Origin: Quillaja saponaria
Taxonomy: Eukaryota > Streptophyta > Magnoliopsida > Fabales > Quillajaceae
Assembly: GCA_029379385.1 (NCBI GenBank)
Contig: CM055607.1
Location: forward strand, 32,485,235 to 32,549,234
Direction of reading: 5' to 3'
Length of the DNA: 64,000 nt
In this document: positions 1 to 11,296 of the stretch, one piece after another
Layout: the number at the start of each line of letters is the position of its first letter
Position numbering within the stretch: position 1 is the first letter of the stretch
Position numbers and translations under genes: made by a program
Notes under the pieces: model-generated
What the model was told of the DNA's origin: nothing
Database searches by the model: none
What the model saw: the letters and a program-made list of their open reading frames with translations, nothing else

Positions 1-285
1 TTTTAGGGTACGAGACTAAGCAGAGAGACTAAGCAGAGAGACTAGTTGAATGCAAGCCTGTCTGCGCAATCGTATCAGTAGGAGTGGAAAAAATGGTGCC
101 TAACATTACCTGTCGGACAGTATTTTTCTTTTTCTTGCTCAGCGTTGCTTAGCCGTGGAAGTCATCTTCGCAGGCAAAGCAAATTACTTCCGGACGCTGC
201 ACTCTAGTTCAGTCTATCTCTCTGTCGCTAAATATCTGAGCAACTGAGCCAAATCTCTGTTCCTTCGACGTGTCTAAGCTTTCAG
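1..285 (+). other. 5' UTR exon of the SKIP30-type gene (probable)
   Basis: This stretch is richer in C and G than what follows and ends in a good donor (cag then gtaaag, GT at 286-287). No coding frame is evident. The next clear acceptor on this strand is at about 2784, a few dozen bases before the SKIP30 start codon. I therefore read it as the 5' UTR exon joined to 2785. Positions 12-45 hold three tandem copies of a 13-base unit (gagactaagcag plus a). The transcription start is probably at or left of the window edge. Confidence 0.5.
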
Positions 286-2784
286 GTAAAGGGCCTGTTC
301 TTTTCTTTTCTGGGCATGGCTTTTTTTATTCAATTTGAATCTTAAGTACTAGCAATTGCTCAAATTGTATAAATTTCTAAATTTACTCCGGAATAATTGA
401 ATACCCAGTTTTGTGTTTGTTGAATTTGAGGTGGGTATTAGGAGTGAAGAATTGTAGTAAAGTTGCTTGTTTTATGTTAGACGGCTATTTTCTTGTGCTG
501 ATTGTTAGGGTTGGGATCCAAGTTTCAATTTGGTAAAATTTATATTTATGGTTCTGCTAAGTGGTTGATGAATCTGAGACAAGGAGGAAGGTTGTGATGT
601 GGATTTTGATTGGTTTCTTCCAGTTTGGCATTTGTACTACCTAATTTCTTCTAAGCATATGTGTGATAGAAGTAAAAATGCAAGTATACTTTTGTTCTGT
701 AGCTACATCGCTAGGAGAATTTGATGCATTGGCTTTTGATCATGCATTAAGACTGGAGACTGTTAGTGTTATTCAGTTTATAATTGTGTTTTTCTTCTTT
801 GGCCGTGACATTTAATTTTCATTGCTGAGTTATGGAAACATATATAATCATCATTCATCAGTTGCTTTCTATAAGGTGTCTGCAAACCATGGCCCTAAGC
901 CTGCATTCTGTGAGCGCATTATGCTTTGAGAGGGATCAGTATGTATTATGTTTTGCTTGCAATGGCAGGTTTAGTTTTGAATTGCGACAGATCTAGAATG
1001 AACCAAGACCTGCCAGGACCGAGGGTGATATGGTTGGTATGAGTGAGACTAGAATGCGTAGACAAAGGATGTCTCAAGGACTAAACACAAACTTTTTATA
1101 TCTATATTTCTCCCTCCCTTGGTCACAGTTCTGAAATGGGGACAGTAAAGAGAACAAAGACTAAACAATGAAATGACAACATATGTGAAAGTGGCAGTGC
1201 GGTGGCAGTGGTGAAAGAGAAGAAGAAGAAGAAGAGAAGGTGTCTTGAGAATGTGTTATGCTTTGTCTTGAGAGGGAAAAAAATATTTTCTGTTACCAAA
1301 GAGGTTTTGTGTTTGGCCTTGCAGGCACGTTTTTTTCTTGATTTGTTTCTCATTTTTACCTGGATGTGTTATTTTGTAAACACAAACAATATTACCACAA
1401 CATATGACTGCTCTAGTGAACCACAGACAGGGAGCACCTAAATGTGGTGCAGTTTGCAACTCTTCCTCTTAGTTCCTTGATGTGCCCTATCAAAAAGTAT
1501 GGTGATAGTAAAACTAAAGTAGATTATAAATTCAAATTTAGAATTCTTCTTCTTGTGAAATTTGTAGGCCTGACCGAACAAACTCTGCTCTAATTCAAAT
1601 GGGTCCGGCTCCTCTAGAATTCCTTAGAAATTCTACCAATTAGAATTCCTTTAATCTTAGCCATTCACACCATTTAGGTAAGGTGGTTCCAACCCCTCCC
1701 CCAGCTCAGAGTTGTGATAATTGTAGCACTCTCAATTGGGATGCTAGTGGAAGGAATTCAATTATATCAAATCAAACTTAACCAAACAGAACGAATAGGG
1801 TTCTGAAGAAAGATCAAAACTATCTTTTAAGGGATTAATATAATATTTTTCTATTGTGATGTGATGAAAACATGGATGTATCCTACACAAAATTAATTAT
1901 TAACTAATTTCTGGATATATGTTTTATATGCAATCTCAACAGGCATATATGTTGTTGTTTACATCAACTCTATAAATATAACTAAACATCAATTCAACAT
2001 CTGTCTGTCGTGTCCATAGAGAGAGAAAATAAAAAAGGTTTTTATTTTTATTTTTACATATATGTCATTTATTAAACGTAGAACTTCATTACAGTCCAAA
2101 CCAGCTTAGAAGCACTAGGAAGTTTTGATAGATACATAGGATAATTTTCTGTTACATTTGTTTATGTTATTATCCATAGCGTCAGTTGACTAAGATCTTA
2201 GGTCCATTTCTTACTTGCATTAGGTGCTACTTGTTATTGATTTTATCTTCTGATGATCTTTTACATGTCTGCTTGTGTGCTTGAAGCTCCAAATTTTCAA
2301 TCAGGTAATGTATCATGTTGAAACTATGCTAAGTATGTTACAATAAGAAGTTCGTTGATCCTAAAAAGTAATAACCCATGAGTTGTAGGCATAGAATTTG
2401 AAATTTGAGTGTTAGGCTGTTAAAAGTTTGGATGTTTAGCAAATGAAGGGAGAAAAGAATGTAAAACTATAATCGCAGATTCTTTTCTTGATAAGCTATC
2501 TAGGTTTTTGGATGCCTGGTTGATATTATGTTGGTTCAGCCTTTGAAGGAGCAGAGATGAGTGCACTGTTTTATAGTTGCTCTAGATCCTTTTGTGGATT
2601 TGTGAATTGTGAGATGGCACCATGTCAAGTGCTTATATTGAGAACAATGTTAGATTCCTTGAAATTCTGTAATCTGGAGGCTTTCCACTCCCCGCAGCTG
2701 TCTCTAACTCAAATGTTTACCTCCATCGATCTATTTAACTCTCAGTTTCTTAATACTAACATTCTTATTTTTTGGATGAACCAG
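286..2784 (+). other. leader intron of the SKIP30-type gene, no gene seen
   Basis: This 2.5-kb AT-rich stretch lies between the donor at 286 and the acceptor ending at 2784. The reading frames in it are short, overlap on both strands and resemble no family I know. Long leader introns are common in plant genes of this type. The exact borders are inferred from splice-site appearance only. Confidence 0.45.
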
Positions 2785-2846
2785 ATTGCAAGTGCAGATA
2801 CTCCTTATGGTGGCAGAGAACTTGCACAGATGAATCAGTAATTAGT

Positions 2847-3884
2847 ATGTCTGGACTAATTGAAGGTCTTCCTGATGCCGTTGCTATTAGGTGCCTTGCA
2901 TGGGTTCCCTTCTACCTTCACCCAAAGTTAGAGCTTGTTTCTCGTTCTTGGAAAGCAGCCATCCATAGTACTGAACTTTTTAATTCTCGGCTGGAGGTTG
3001 GTTCAATAGAGGATCTGTTATGTATCTGTGCTTTTGATCCAGAGAATTTATGGCAACTGTATGACCCTCTTCGAGATCTTTGGATTACACTACCTGTTCT
3101 ACCCTCAAAAATCAGGCACCTTTCCCACTTTGGTGCTGTCTCCACAGCTGGAAAGCTGTTTGTGCTTGGTGGTGGCAGTGATGCTGTTGATCCATTGACC
3201 GGTGACCAAGATGGGAGCTTTGCAACAAACGAGGTTTGGTCATATGACCCTGTAGTTCGGCAGTGGGCCCCACGTGCATCCATGCTTGTCCCCCGTGCTA
3301 TGTTTGCATGCTGTGTTTTGGATGGAAAGATAGTTGTAGCAGGGGGTTTTACCACCTGCCGAAAATCAATATCTCAAGCAGAAATCTATGATCCTGAGAA
3401 GGATGTGTGGTTTCCAATACCTGATCTTCATCTCAGCCATAATTCAGCTTGTTCAGGAGTAGTGATTGGAGGAAGGGTGCATGTTTTGCACAAGGGGTTA
3501 TCAACGGTGCAAGTTTTAGACAATGTAGGTCTTGGGTGGACTGCTGAGGAATACGGTTGGCTCCAAGGTCCAATAGCAATTGTTCAGGATGCACTTTATG
3601 TGATGAGCCATGGAGTTATTATGAAGCAGGACAAAGAGGCGGTAAAGATGGTGGTTTCAGCATCTGACTTTCGAAGGAGAATAGGGTTTGGAATGATCGG
3701 GCTGGTAGATGAAATATATGTGTTAGGAGGGGTCATTGGTCCAGACAGGTGGAACTGGGATATCAAGCCATTGTCTGATGCTGATGTTATCACAATTGGA
3801 AGCGAGAGACCAACTTGGCGCCAGGCAGCTCCAATGACTCGGTGTCGTGGTACTATTCTTGGTTGTACACAGCTGAGAATTTAG
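2847..3884 (+). CDS. SKIP30: F-box/kelch-repeat protein, SKIP30 type
   Basis: This is a single coding exon of 345 residues. The start chosen is the ATG at 2847 (MSGLIEGLPDAVAIRCLAWV), which begins directly with the F-box as in the Arabidopsis SKIP30 family; the in-frame ATG at 2772 would add an unrelated 25-residue leader. The F-box covers about residues 1-45 (LPDAVAIRCLAWVPF, then LVSRSWKAAI). Kelch repeats follow, with the typical GG and Y-W signatures: FVLGGGSDAV, then VWSYDPVVRQW, then IVVAGGFTTCRKSISQAEIY, then a late YVLGGVIGPDRWNWD. The length matches the family (about 350). Family knowledge says such proteins bind SKP1 and act as substrate receptors of SCF E3 ubiquitin ligases; the substrate cannot be read from sequence. 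The frame is uninterrupted. Confidence 0.95.
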   Translation: MSGLIEGLPDAVAIRCLAWVPFYLHPKLELVSRSWKAAIHSTELFNSRLEVGSIEDLLCICAFDPENLWQLYDPLRDLWITLPVLPSKIRHLSHFGAVSTAGKLFVLGGGSDAVDPLTGDQDGSFATNEVWSYDPVVRQWAPRASMLVPRAMFACCVLDGKIVVAGGFTTCRKSISQAEIYDPEKDVWFPIPDLHLSHNSACSGVVIGGRVHVLHKGLSTVQVLDNVGLGWTAEEYGWLQGPIAIVQDALYVMSHGVIMKQDKEAVKMVVSASDFRRRIGFGMIGLVDEIYVLGGVIGPDRWNWDIKPLSDADVITIGSERPTWRQAAPMTRCRGTILGCTQLRI

Positions 3885-4391
3885 ACCCTTTTTCAGTCCC
3901 GTGATGTAATGTAATGTAACGTTGTTTCAATTGTGCTCATTCGTAGGAATTTCTATCCCTTGAATGGCTTCCTTGTTTTGTTTGTGAGCGGCCATTGTGT
4001 TTTTCCTTGTACTTTGTTGATTCTGAGATGATCTCTTGTTTATGGACAACAACATGGTAAAGGTCTAGCACCAGTAAACAGGCAACAAATCATTGCTTCT
4101 TCTGATACATGCATGCGGCTGAATAATTACCGTCCACCTTGATGGTTGGGCAAAATACAACTTGTTTTTCATTCTATTCTTTTAGTATGTTTTACTGTTA
4201 TGTCTCTGCCCCCACCCCCGTTACAGTATATGCATAAGTAGTCGGTCATGTCCCAGTTATCCCAGAGAGAGTTAGATTATGTACTAAAATTTATTATAAC
4301 TTGGTAATTGGTAGTGTCTAATTTTTAAAGAAGATGTTGAATCCACTCCAATATTACCAAAACTCTTGATTACAAATTGAAGGAAACACTT

Positions 4392-4403
4392 AGTCCCACA
4401 TCG
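4392..4403 (+). promoter_or_regulatory. USE, upstream sequence element of a plant snRNA promoter
   Basis: The bases AGTCCCACATCG match the plant snRNA upstream sequence element (RTCCCACATCG) exactly. It lies about 66 bases before the U1-like 5' end. It is followed, about 33 bases downstream, by a TATA-like stretch. That spacing is the one known for RNA polymerase II snRNA genes in dicots, about one helical turn more than for polymerase III (U6) genes. Confidence 0.88.
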
Positions 4404-4435
4404 AATATAAAACAAAGTGAGAACAAGCATGTCAA

Positions 4436-4443
4436 GAATAAAT
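4436..4443 (+). promoter_or_regulatory. TATA-like box of the U1-like gene
   Basis: The AT-rich stretch gaataaatt sits 26 to 33 bases before the predicted U1 5' end at 4469, where the snRNA TATA box is expected. Together with the USE it makes a complete two-element plant snRNA promoter. The match to a TATA consensus is imperfect. Confidence 0.6.
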
Positions 4444-4468
4444 TGAGTAGTAGGGCTGCAATGTGCAC

Positions 4469-4624
4469 GTACTTACCTCCAGGGGGTCAATGGGCGCTCA
4501 TGGAGGCCCATGGCCTAGGCTAGTGACCTCCATTTTACTTTGGAGGGATGCTCGCCTAAAGGTCTACACAAGTGGTGGAGCTTACGTCATAAGATGTGGT
4601 AGTGAGGGCCTGCGCGGAAAGCCC
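4469..4624 (+). ncRNA. U1: U1 small nuclear RNA gene or U1 pseudogene
   Basis: The sequence from 4469 follows plant U1 snRNA along its length. It has the 5' splice-site-pairing stretch ACTTACCT at 4471-4478, the stem-loop core GGCCCATGGCCTAGGCTAGT, GTGACCTCCA, and GATGCTCGCCTAA plus CTTACGTCATAA near the Sm region. U1 RNA pairs with intron 5' ends in the spliceosome. Several positions deviate. The first base is G instead of A, and the base after ACUUACCU is C instead of G. The Sm-site equivalent reads AAGATGTGG instead of AATTTGTGG. Stem-loop IV is reduced to GGGC/GCCC (4606-4609 with 4621-4624). A 3'-box-like motif (caaattagaaataa) follows. Promoter elements upstream are intact. Identity as U1-derived is firm; whether the product is functional is open because the Sm site is damaged. 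Confidence 0.85.
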
Positions 4625-4814
4625 AAATTAGAAATAAGGAGATACGTGTAAAGCCCAAAATGAATTAAAGTAAGTGATTTTGTGTGACCCTGGCCAGCCA
4701 TTTAGTGTATAACATGGATCATTGATGACATAATGATAAAACCCTGAATATTATAGAGCGAGTTTAATTTCAAAACCCTAACACCGTTACTTGCCTCCAG
4801 ATTCTGAACCGAAG

Positions 4815-7800
4815 ATGGAGGACACTACTACGATTGAAGAGGGAGAAACTAACAAAGACATAGAGGTGGCACCCGCCCTTATTGCGGTTCATCCCACCCA
4901 AAAATCCGTCGCGGTCGCCGTTGGGTCGGACCTGCGCATATTCGACATTGAGTGAGCTATTCTTTATCTTTGTGCCATTGAAGTGGGATTTTTATTTTCA
5001 TTATTGATATTGATTCGGATAAGTGCACGATTTGGTATTGCTGCTATAAGAGAAAAGTTTAAATTTTCAATTTTTCAGCCAATCTTTGTAAGCATGAAGC
5101 AGTTAAAAGTCTATCTTTTGAGTCTGAAACAGAATTCTCTAGTCAGTCCTGAAGTATATGCTCTGTGGCATTTTTTTTGTTTTTTTTTTGTTTTGAATAT
5201 AATTAGGATTTCATCTCAGTAAAGCCAAGTAGTTCCACACGGTTGAACAGTTTTATTTTTTAAAAGTTTAAATTAGGTCATTCAATCAAGGGAATTAACT
5301 CTCTTTGTCTGGCTCCTTTACAGGGCTGGTTGTGCAGCTTCTTTAGTGGATGACTTAGGTGGGCCATTTCATAGGGACTCTATAAGAGCTATTCAATATG
5401 GTGCAGAAGGGAAGCTCTTTGTGTCTGCCGGTGATGATAAAATTGTCAAGATGTGGTCCACAAAGTCTTGGCGTTGCATCTGTACTGTGTAAGTTTTTCA
5501 ATTGCGAAAATGGGGTACTTGATAGATGAGATTTGATCTGGAAATACATCCCCAAATATCAACAATTGTCTTGGTTTGTCTTTGATAGATGGGGTACTTG
5601 ATAGATGAGAGTTGCTCTTTGTTTGTCTTGGTTTGGTAGAGTATCACTTCATTGCAAAAGCTTCTAATAAATACTTCATTGCGAGGACTTTTCATGATCA
5701 ACGTCTCCCATGCCATCTTTTCTTTTGGTTTTCTCACTTCATTATGCTGTTCTGCTTCAAGAGCTTTTCGGGTTTATCAGTATCAGATAAGCAATGTGAT
5801 TGACAGTCCTTTTTGTTTTAAGCTTGTATTTTCTATTTTTTATGTTTTGATTACGAGGACCTCTCATCCTCCTCGATGAACTACACTTCTTTCTTAATGA
5901 TTTTTCTATTAAAAAAAATTGTCATGATATATTAGTTTTATGATTCATTGTATTGCTATATTGATCCTGCTATCTGTTTAAGTCTATTTGATTTAGATGA
6001 TTTTTGAATACATTGTCTGTTCCCTTTATTATTGTACAAGTGTGCTTCTTCATAGCTTTAAATTCTATATCACATCCTTTTATACACCATTTCATTTCTC
6101 CTAAATATTTCCTGAATGTTGGGACAGGTGCTCGGAAAAGAGAGTGACTGCAGTTGCCATAAGCAATGATGGTTTGTATGTTTGTTTTGCTGACAAATTT
6201 GGGGTTGTCTGGGTTGTAGATCTGGTTGGATTTGAAGGCAATCAAACATTGGTCAATAAAAAAGCAACACAATTACTTTCTCACTATTGTAGTATCATCA
6301 CTAGCCTGGTGAGTTTGTGCTATTCGTATCTTTCCTCTTTTTCCGTACTCATTTGTATGGCTTAGGTAAATTGCAAAGGATCATTACATTTGTATCAAAA
6401 GTACACTTATATACGAAGATCTTGGTTTATAATAAAACAGATTTTTTAGCTCATCTCCCATTTCCCCATTTCCCCATTTCCCTGTATAAAATTCCTCTCT
6501 ACTTCTGTTCATTCCTATATCAATGAGTAGGAGCGGCAATTAACCAATCCTGTCCCTGCCTCCGTGATTTTAACTAGTTAGCTTATGTTGACATTTTATT
6601 CTTTGCAGGAATTTTCACCGGATGGCCAGTTTATTGTTAGTGCTGACCGGGACAATAAAATCCGTGTAATCCAATGTCTTACTTAATCATAAGATAATGA
6701 CCTATCGTGGTGTTGTACCTCTGATAATTTTACCCTTTTGATAGGTTACTATTTTCCCCAAGAGTCCACTAGATGGAGCTCATGAGATACAAAGTTTCTG
6801 CCTTGGTCATACAGAGTGAGTGAAACTATTGTGGTCAAATTTTTTTTGACCAATGTCCTCCTTTTTTTTAATAATTATCATAATTATTATAATATCCTAA
6901 CAAAATTTTGAGGGCATCCCTAAAGAATGACCCTCGGCCCCCCTCCCAATGACAAGAAGCTAGAATATATCTTCCAAACTAGAGTTGTCTTTTACCTCAT
7001 TGATAATCGAATTATCTATTGGCAGGTTTATTTCCTGCCTTGCCTTTGTTTGTGCTCGGGAGTGTCTTCAGAGTTTTCTTGTCTCTGGAAGTGGTGATTC
7101 AACTGTGAGTAATGAGTAACAAACAACTATTAATGATTCACATTAGGCATTTTTTTTTATTTGACAAATGTCTTGTTTGATAGTTGTTGATCAACATTAC
7201 TTTCTGTAGGTACGTCTATGGGACATTTCTTCTGGAGATCTCCTAGATAATTGTGAGGTTGGAATAAAGGTATCCCACTTGTTATGAAATTACTAAGGTT
7301 CCCACTGACTCTCTGCGAATAGAGAGTTGCCTGGTGGATGATATGTCTAGCTCAGCGATAATTGTTTCCTTGAAGATAGAAATAACTTCTAGATGAGTCA
7401 GTACTTGAAGAATTGGATGAGTGTCTCCCTTTGTCAATGAGAAAGTAGACACTGTGGAACATACATGTTATGTTGATGATTTTTACCAAACTTTTTTTCA
7501 AGGATTTATAGGGAACCTATATAACCTTTTCTCCCTCATTTGAGCAATGAAATTACTGTACATTCCAATTGGTTTTCCTACAACCAACAAAAAAAATAGG
7601 AAAAAAAGATAACAAAGAGAGGAGAATTTGTGGAGTTAGTTGGAAAGAAGTAGATATTTAAAAGGTAATGTGGATATATGAAAACACAAAATGGTGTGAG
7701 AAACCATAGAGGATTTTCAAATTCAAGAGGCACCGATTATTATATATATATATATATATAATTTTTTTTTTGGGTTAAGATTGTTCACTTGGTTTCACTT

Positions 7801-8705
7801 TTTCTTGTTTCCTGAAGGCAGGACTTTTAGAGTCTAATGGTAGTACAGAGCAGCATGACCATGCTGTTACTGATATATGCACCATCCAGGATGGAGTTCT
7901 TCTTGCAGTGGCAATCCAGAGGCAAGTCTCTCAGTTTCCCTGTCATATCCTTATTTCTTTTAACGGATTCTTATGTTGGATTTATGGCTTGGAACTTGTT
8001 ACACTGCAATGTAGCTTGCAAGGAATAGTGCTGATGAGCTGCAACCTTTCAGCTCGAACGCTTTCTGTTGCCAAGGTAAGGACCTTAAAGACTTGAGATT
8101 GAGGTCAGTATTGAGTTGTATTATTGGCCACCTGATTAACTGTTAACTATCTATTTGCATGGGTCAAGGTTTTAATCTAGGTTCCAACAAATAGTTAAAA
8201 TTGATACTGCGTTTTTACTTGTTCCTATGGAAGTGCAGTAACCACACCAGTTTAAGTGTTTAACAGAAAATCCTTAATATTTATCATGAAGAACCACATA
8301 TTAAAAGTAGTTTAAACTGGTATCATCCTACAGGTGGTTTCCATTGCGAAAGAGACCTTCATTCCAACAAGCCTGGGCACGAGCCCCTCTTCCAGATTAT
8401 TGTGGATGGTAACAGGTGTCTCCAATTTACCTGGTTTTGATTATCTCTCGTTTGCTCGTGTTAGAGTTATTTCTGGTTTCGATGTTGAGCAAGAGCCCGC
8501 TATTATAGAAGATAATAAGATACCTGGGGGAGACACTCTGTTAGAAAACTTGCAAGGAAGTGCTATCATTGACGAGAAGATTTTTTTGGCAGCAGCCGAA
8601 GCTGTGAAAACAGCAATGTGCAATTTGTTAATAAAAAAGCAATACCCTGCGGAAAAAAGAGAATTTAGGAAGAAAACCAGGAATGATAGAAAGGTCAAAT
8701 TTTAA
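4815..8705 (+). CDS. TRM82: tRNA (guanine-N7)-methyltransferase non-catalytic subunit, WDR4/TRM82
   Basis: Ten exons join into a 428-residue WD-repeat protein: 4815-4951, 5324-5488, 6128-6308, 6609-6665, 6745-6815, 7026-7104, 7210-7269, 7818-7921, 8015-8075 and 8334-8705. All phases agree and the exon sum is 429 codons with the stop. Blades show VSAGDDKIVKMW, FIVSADRDNKIRV and SGSGDSTVRLWDI, typical of WDR4/Trm82; the C-terminus is basic (KKQYPAEKREFRKKTRNDRK). In the family this subunit stabilises the catalytic TRM8/METTL1 partner, and the complex makes m7G46 in tRNA. Intron 8 begins with GC (7922), a GC-AG intron with an otherwise perfect donor (AG then GCAAGT). The exon 8 start was set at 7818 because the nearby cag at 7819-7821 would bring a stop into frame. 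The U1-like gene ends about 190 bases upstream. Confidence 0.93.
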
Positions 8706-8737
8706 CTGGTACCAGTTAGTAGTTACACCTTTTCTCT

Positions 8738-8885
8738 GTTCTTAATTGATGTACGTGGATGAATGTCTTTGCTTTGCCTTCATTTAAGTTCCATCTTTTT
8801 CAGTTAACTGATGTTCTTATTTGGTGTATGTGGATGGATGTCTTTGCTTTGCCTGTCGTTTAAGTTCCGTTTTTTTCAATTAACT
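8738..8885 (+). repeat. tandem duplication in the 3' flank of the WDR4 gene
   Basis: Two copies of a segment of about 75 bases containing gtggatgaatgtctttgctt (8755 onward) and gtggatggatgtctttgctt (8830 onward) lie directly after the stop codon, in the likely 3' UTR. They differ at several positions, so the duplication is not recent. Confidence 0.75.
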
Positions 8886-10184
8886 AATGTCTTCTCTGAT
8901 GACTGAAATTTCAATGCTCATCTGGGCAGAGTGAAAGGGAATACCACTTGTTTTGATTGACATGGGCACGTGTCTTTTGTTGAAATATTTGCCACCAACC
9001 TTAGATTCAATTAGTTTGAAAGGGATTTTGCTTTCTCTAGAATAAATAAATTGATTGAAAGGATAAGGTTGTACCCACCCATACACAGATAATGAACAAA
9101 TAGGGAACCAATTTGTCAGGGAGAGTACACTTGGCATTTGTAAAATGATTGTATTGTATCTAGATCAATTTTTGTAAGAATTAGGAACTGAATAGATGCT
9201 TTTAGAGGTGAGAACACTATCATTTTGAAGATGAGAACTTTCCAATGGATAATATAATTGTTATTGTATCTAAATTAATTTGTTTAATTTAATGAATAAT
9301 TGGTGTTTGAACTAATTTATATGACTCTTTTATGAAAATTTTGTACTTCTTGGTTGCCAAAAAAAAAAAGTTGGGGAGAACACAGAATAGGTTAGTAGGT
9401 CACTAAAGTGAAAAAGACAGTCTTTTTAGGCTTTAAGAAAGGGTCCCCTCTTAGGCATAGGGATGCTTGATGTATACATAGGGAAGCAGTTAGGGTATGG
9501 TCTTGAGATGTGTTATGCCCCTCTAAATTTCCTGCCCGTTACTTTCAAGTGGACCCGACGGCCTCTACAACACTCATTTCTTTTTGTCCATCAGTTAATG
9601 GGCCCACCTCGCACTTTCTTTCTCCGATAGCTATATCAAAACACAATGAGCCGTAGTCCCCAATAATTTCTGATTGACCCAAGACCCAATCGGCCTGCCA
9701 ATCCAGTAATGGAGACAAAAACAATTCAAGACCTTTAACGATTTGTATTGTTATCTTTATCCTTTTTTTATTATAAAGGTATTCAGTCAAGTATAATAAG
9801 AAGGTGAACAATATAATTCATATTATTATGTTAGTGTTAAGTATTATATAAAAATAAATGAGATATTTTTACATTATCATATTATTTTTATATAATATAT
9901 ATAAAACGAGCTAGAGTTTAGTAGGTGTATAGTCTACATAACAAGAGAAAACATGAACTTCTTTCTATAATTTTCAAAACATAAAATAATGTCCAGTGAC
10001 TTTACTTATGTTTTAACAATAAGATTTATTTGCCTCAAAAAGAGGGAAAAACGATGAAGTTGTAGATTCATGGAGTACATTATCATGAATAAGTTTATGA
10101 AACCCAATGCTATGTAAAGCTACTTTGCTCTTAACACATAGCAGCCACCTAAGTACCTATATGGATAAAATCACATATTGCTAC

Positions 10185-10217
<33 letters not shown>

Positions 10218-10860
10218 CTAATGGAGAATGTTGAACTTTTTGATATATCCCATTATTATTAGGCAGAGATGGACAAGACAAAGTTATGGAACTCCTACTC
10301 TTGCAATTGAATCTCTAATCTAAATGTAAATTGAAAACAATCCCATGAGAAAAAGACTTTCTTCTTCCTCAACCCATGACAAAAAGCAATTTTCTGCTCA
10401 AAGAGATTTTCAGGAGAAAATTTGTCATCTTGTATGACCATTGTTAATTATTAAAACAAATTCAATCAGTCTCAACCTTCAATTTATAACTTGTACGACA
10501 TGTAATGGCAATAGGTATGGCTGTCGTACGAAAATTGGAGAAGCAAACAAAACAAGTTGTGTAACCTAATCATTTTCTGCAATTGGATCTACACATTACA
10601 AAATGGGTGCCATCAACTAATGTACAAATTTTGAAGCAAATTAATTTTTTTAATTTTGATAATGTCCAAATTAAAACTTTTAACATGACTATTATTATTT
10701 TTTAATTTTTTTGGGAAAAAAATATTGGATGGTTTTATATATTATTATGAGTAAAATGATTTATTTAAAAAAAAAGAGTTAAAGTAGTACTTATTTCCAA
10801 ACAGCTCCATCCTACAACTCAGTGCGTTAACATGTTCTACAACATTAATTAACTGCAGAA
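8886..10860. other. intergenic, no gene seen; poly-T tract at 10187-10217
   Basis: This is AT-rich intergenic sequence with no recognisable coding or RNA gene. An uninterrupted run of 31 T lies at 10187-10217. An (AG)n run at about 10961-10982, just downstream, marks the approach to the promoter and leader of the next gene. The longest open frame here (9545-9811, minus) has no family resemblance. Confidence 0.6.
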
Positions 10861-11073
10861 TCAGAGAGGAAGAGATCCAAAGAGAGTCAGGACAAAATAT
10901 CTTGCGTAAGTGAGGTAAGAATTAAGCCCTCTACAATACAAAAACGACTTTTGTCGTTTTAGAGAGAGAGAGAGAGAGAGAGGTAGAATAAAAAAGTAAG
11001 AGTTAAGGATTTTAATGCACACCCAAACGTAACTCGACTCTCCTCTCTCTTTTCAAGTACAAAGTTTCAATCT

Positions 11074-11113
11074 TTCTCTCTCCATAAAGTGGCAGAGATT
11101 TATGGAGAGAGAA
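11074..11113 (+). promoter_or_regulatory. perfect 15-bp inverted repeat (hairpin) upstream of the FLZ gene
   Basis: The arm ttctctctccataaa (11074-11088) is exactly reverse-complementary to tttatggagagagaa (11099-11113), with a 10-base spacer gtggcagaga. It lies about 680 bases before the FLZ start codon, in what is either the proximal promoter or the 5' leader. As RNA it would make a stable 15-bp stem. Function is unknown. Confidence 0.7.
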
Positions 11114-11224
11114 AATTAATGGCAAGAACATAGGTCCACTAACATAAAGCAAACCCAGAAAGAAAAATTGTTCTTTTTATTTTCCATTCATTGTGATGAT
11201 GTTGTTTTCACGGGGAGTATCAAA

Positions 11225-11296
11225 ATGATTCTTCAAGCTCTTACTGATGAGCAGACTGCAGAGTATATAGCAGATACTGTAGTCTCCTGCTGTTAA
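11225..11296 (+). other. upstream ORF (23 residues) in the leader of the FLZ gene
   Basis: An ATG at 11225 opens 23 codons (MILQALTDEQTAEYI...) ending in TAA at 11294-11296. A second, 10-codon uORF starts at 11196. Both would sit in the 5' leader if transcription starts near 11050-11150. A leader intron ending at the cag before 11786 would keep them upstream of the main start. Whether the peptide is conserved cannot be told from one sequence. Confidence 0.4.

Noticed and set aside
4463..4651. 62-codon open frame over the U1-like gene
   Set aside because: The sequence is explained by the U1 RNA and its promoter. The peptide has no resemblance to proteins.
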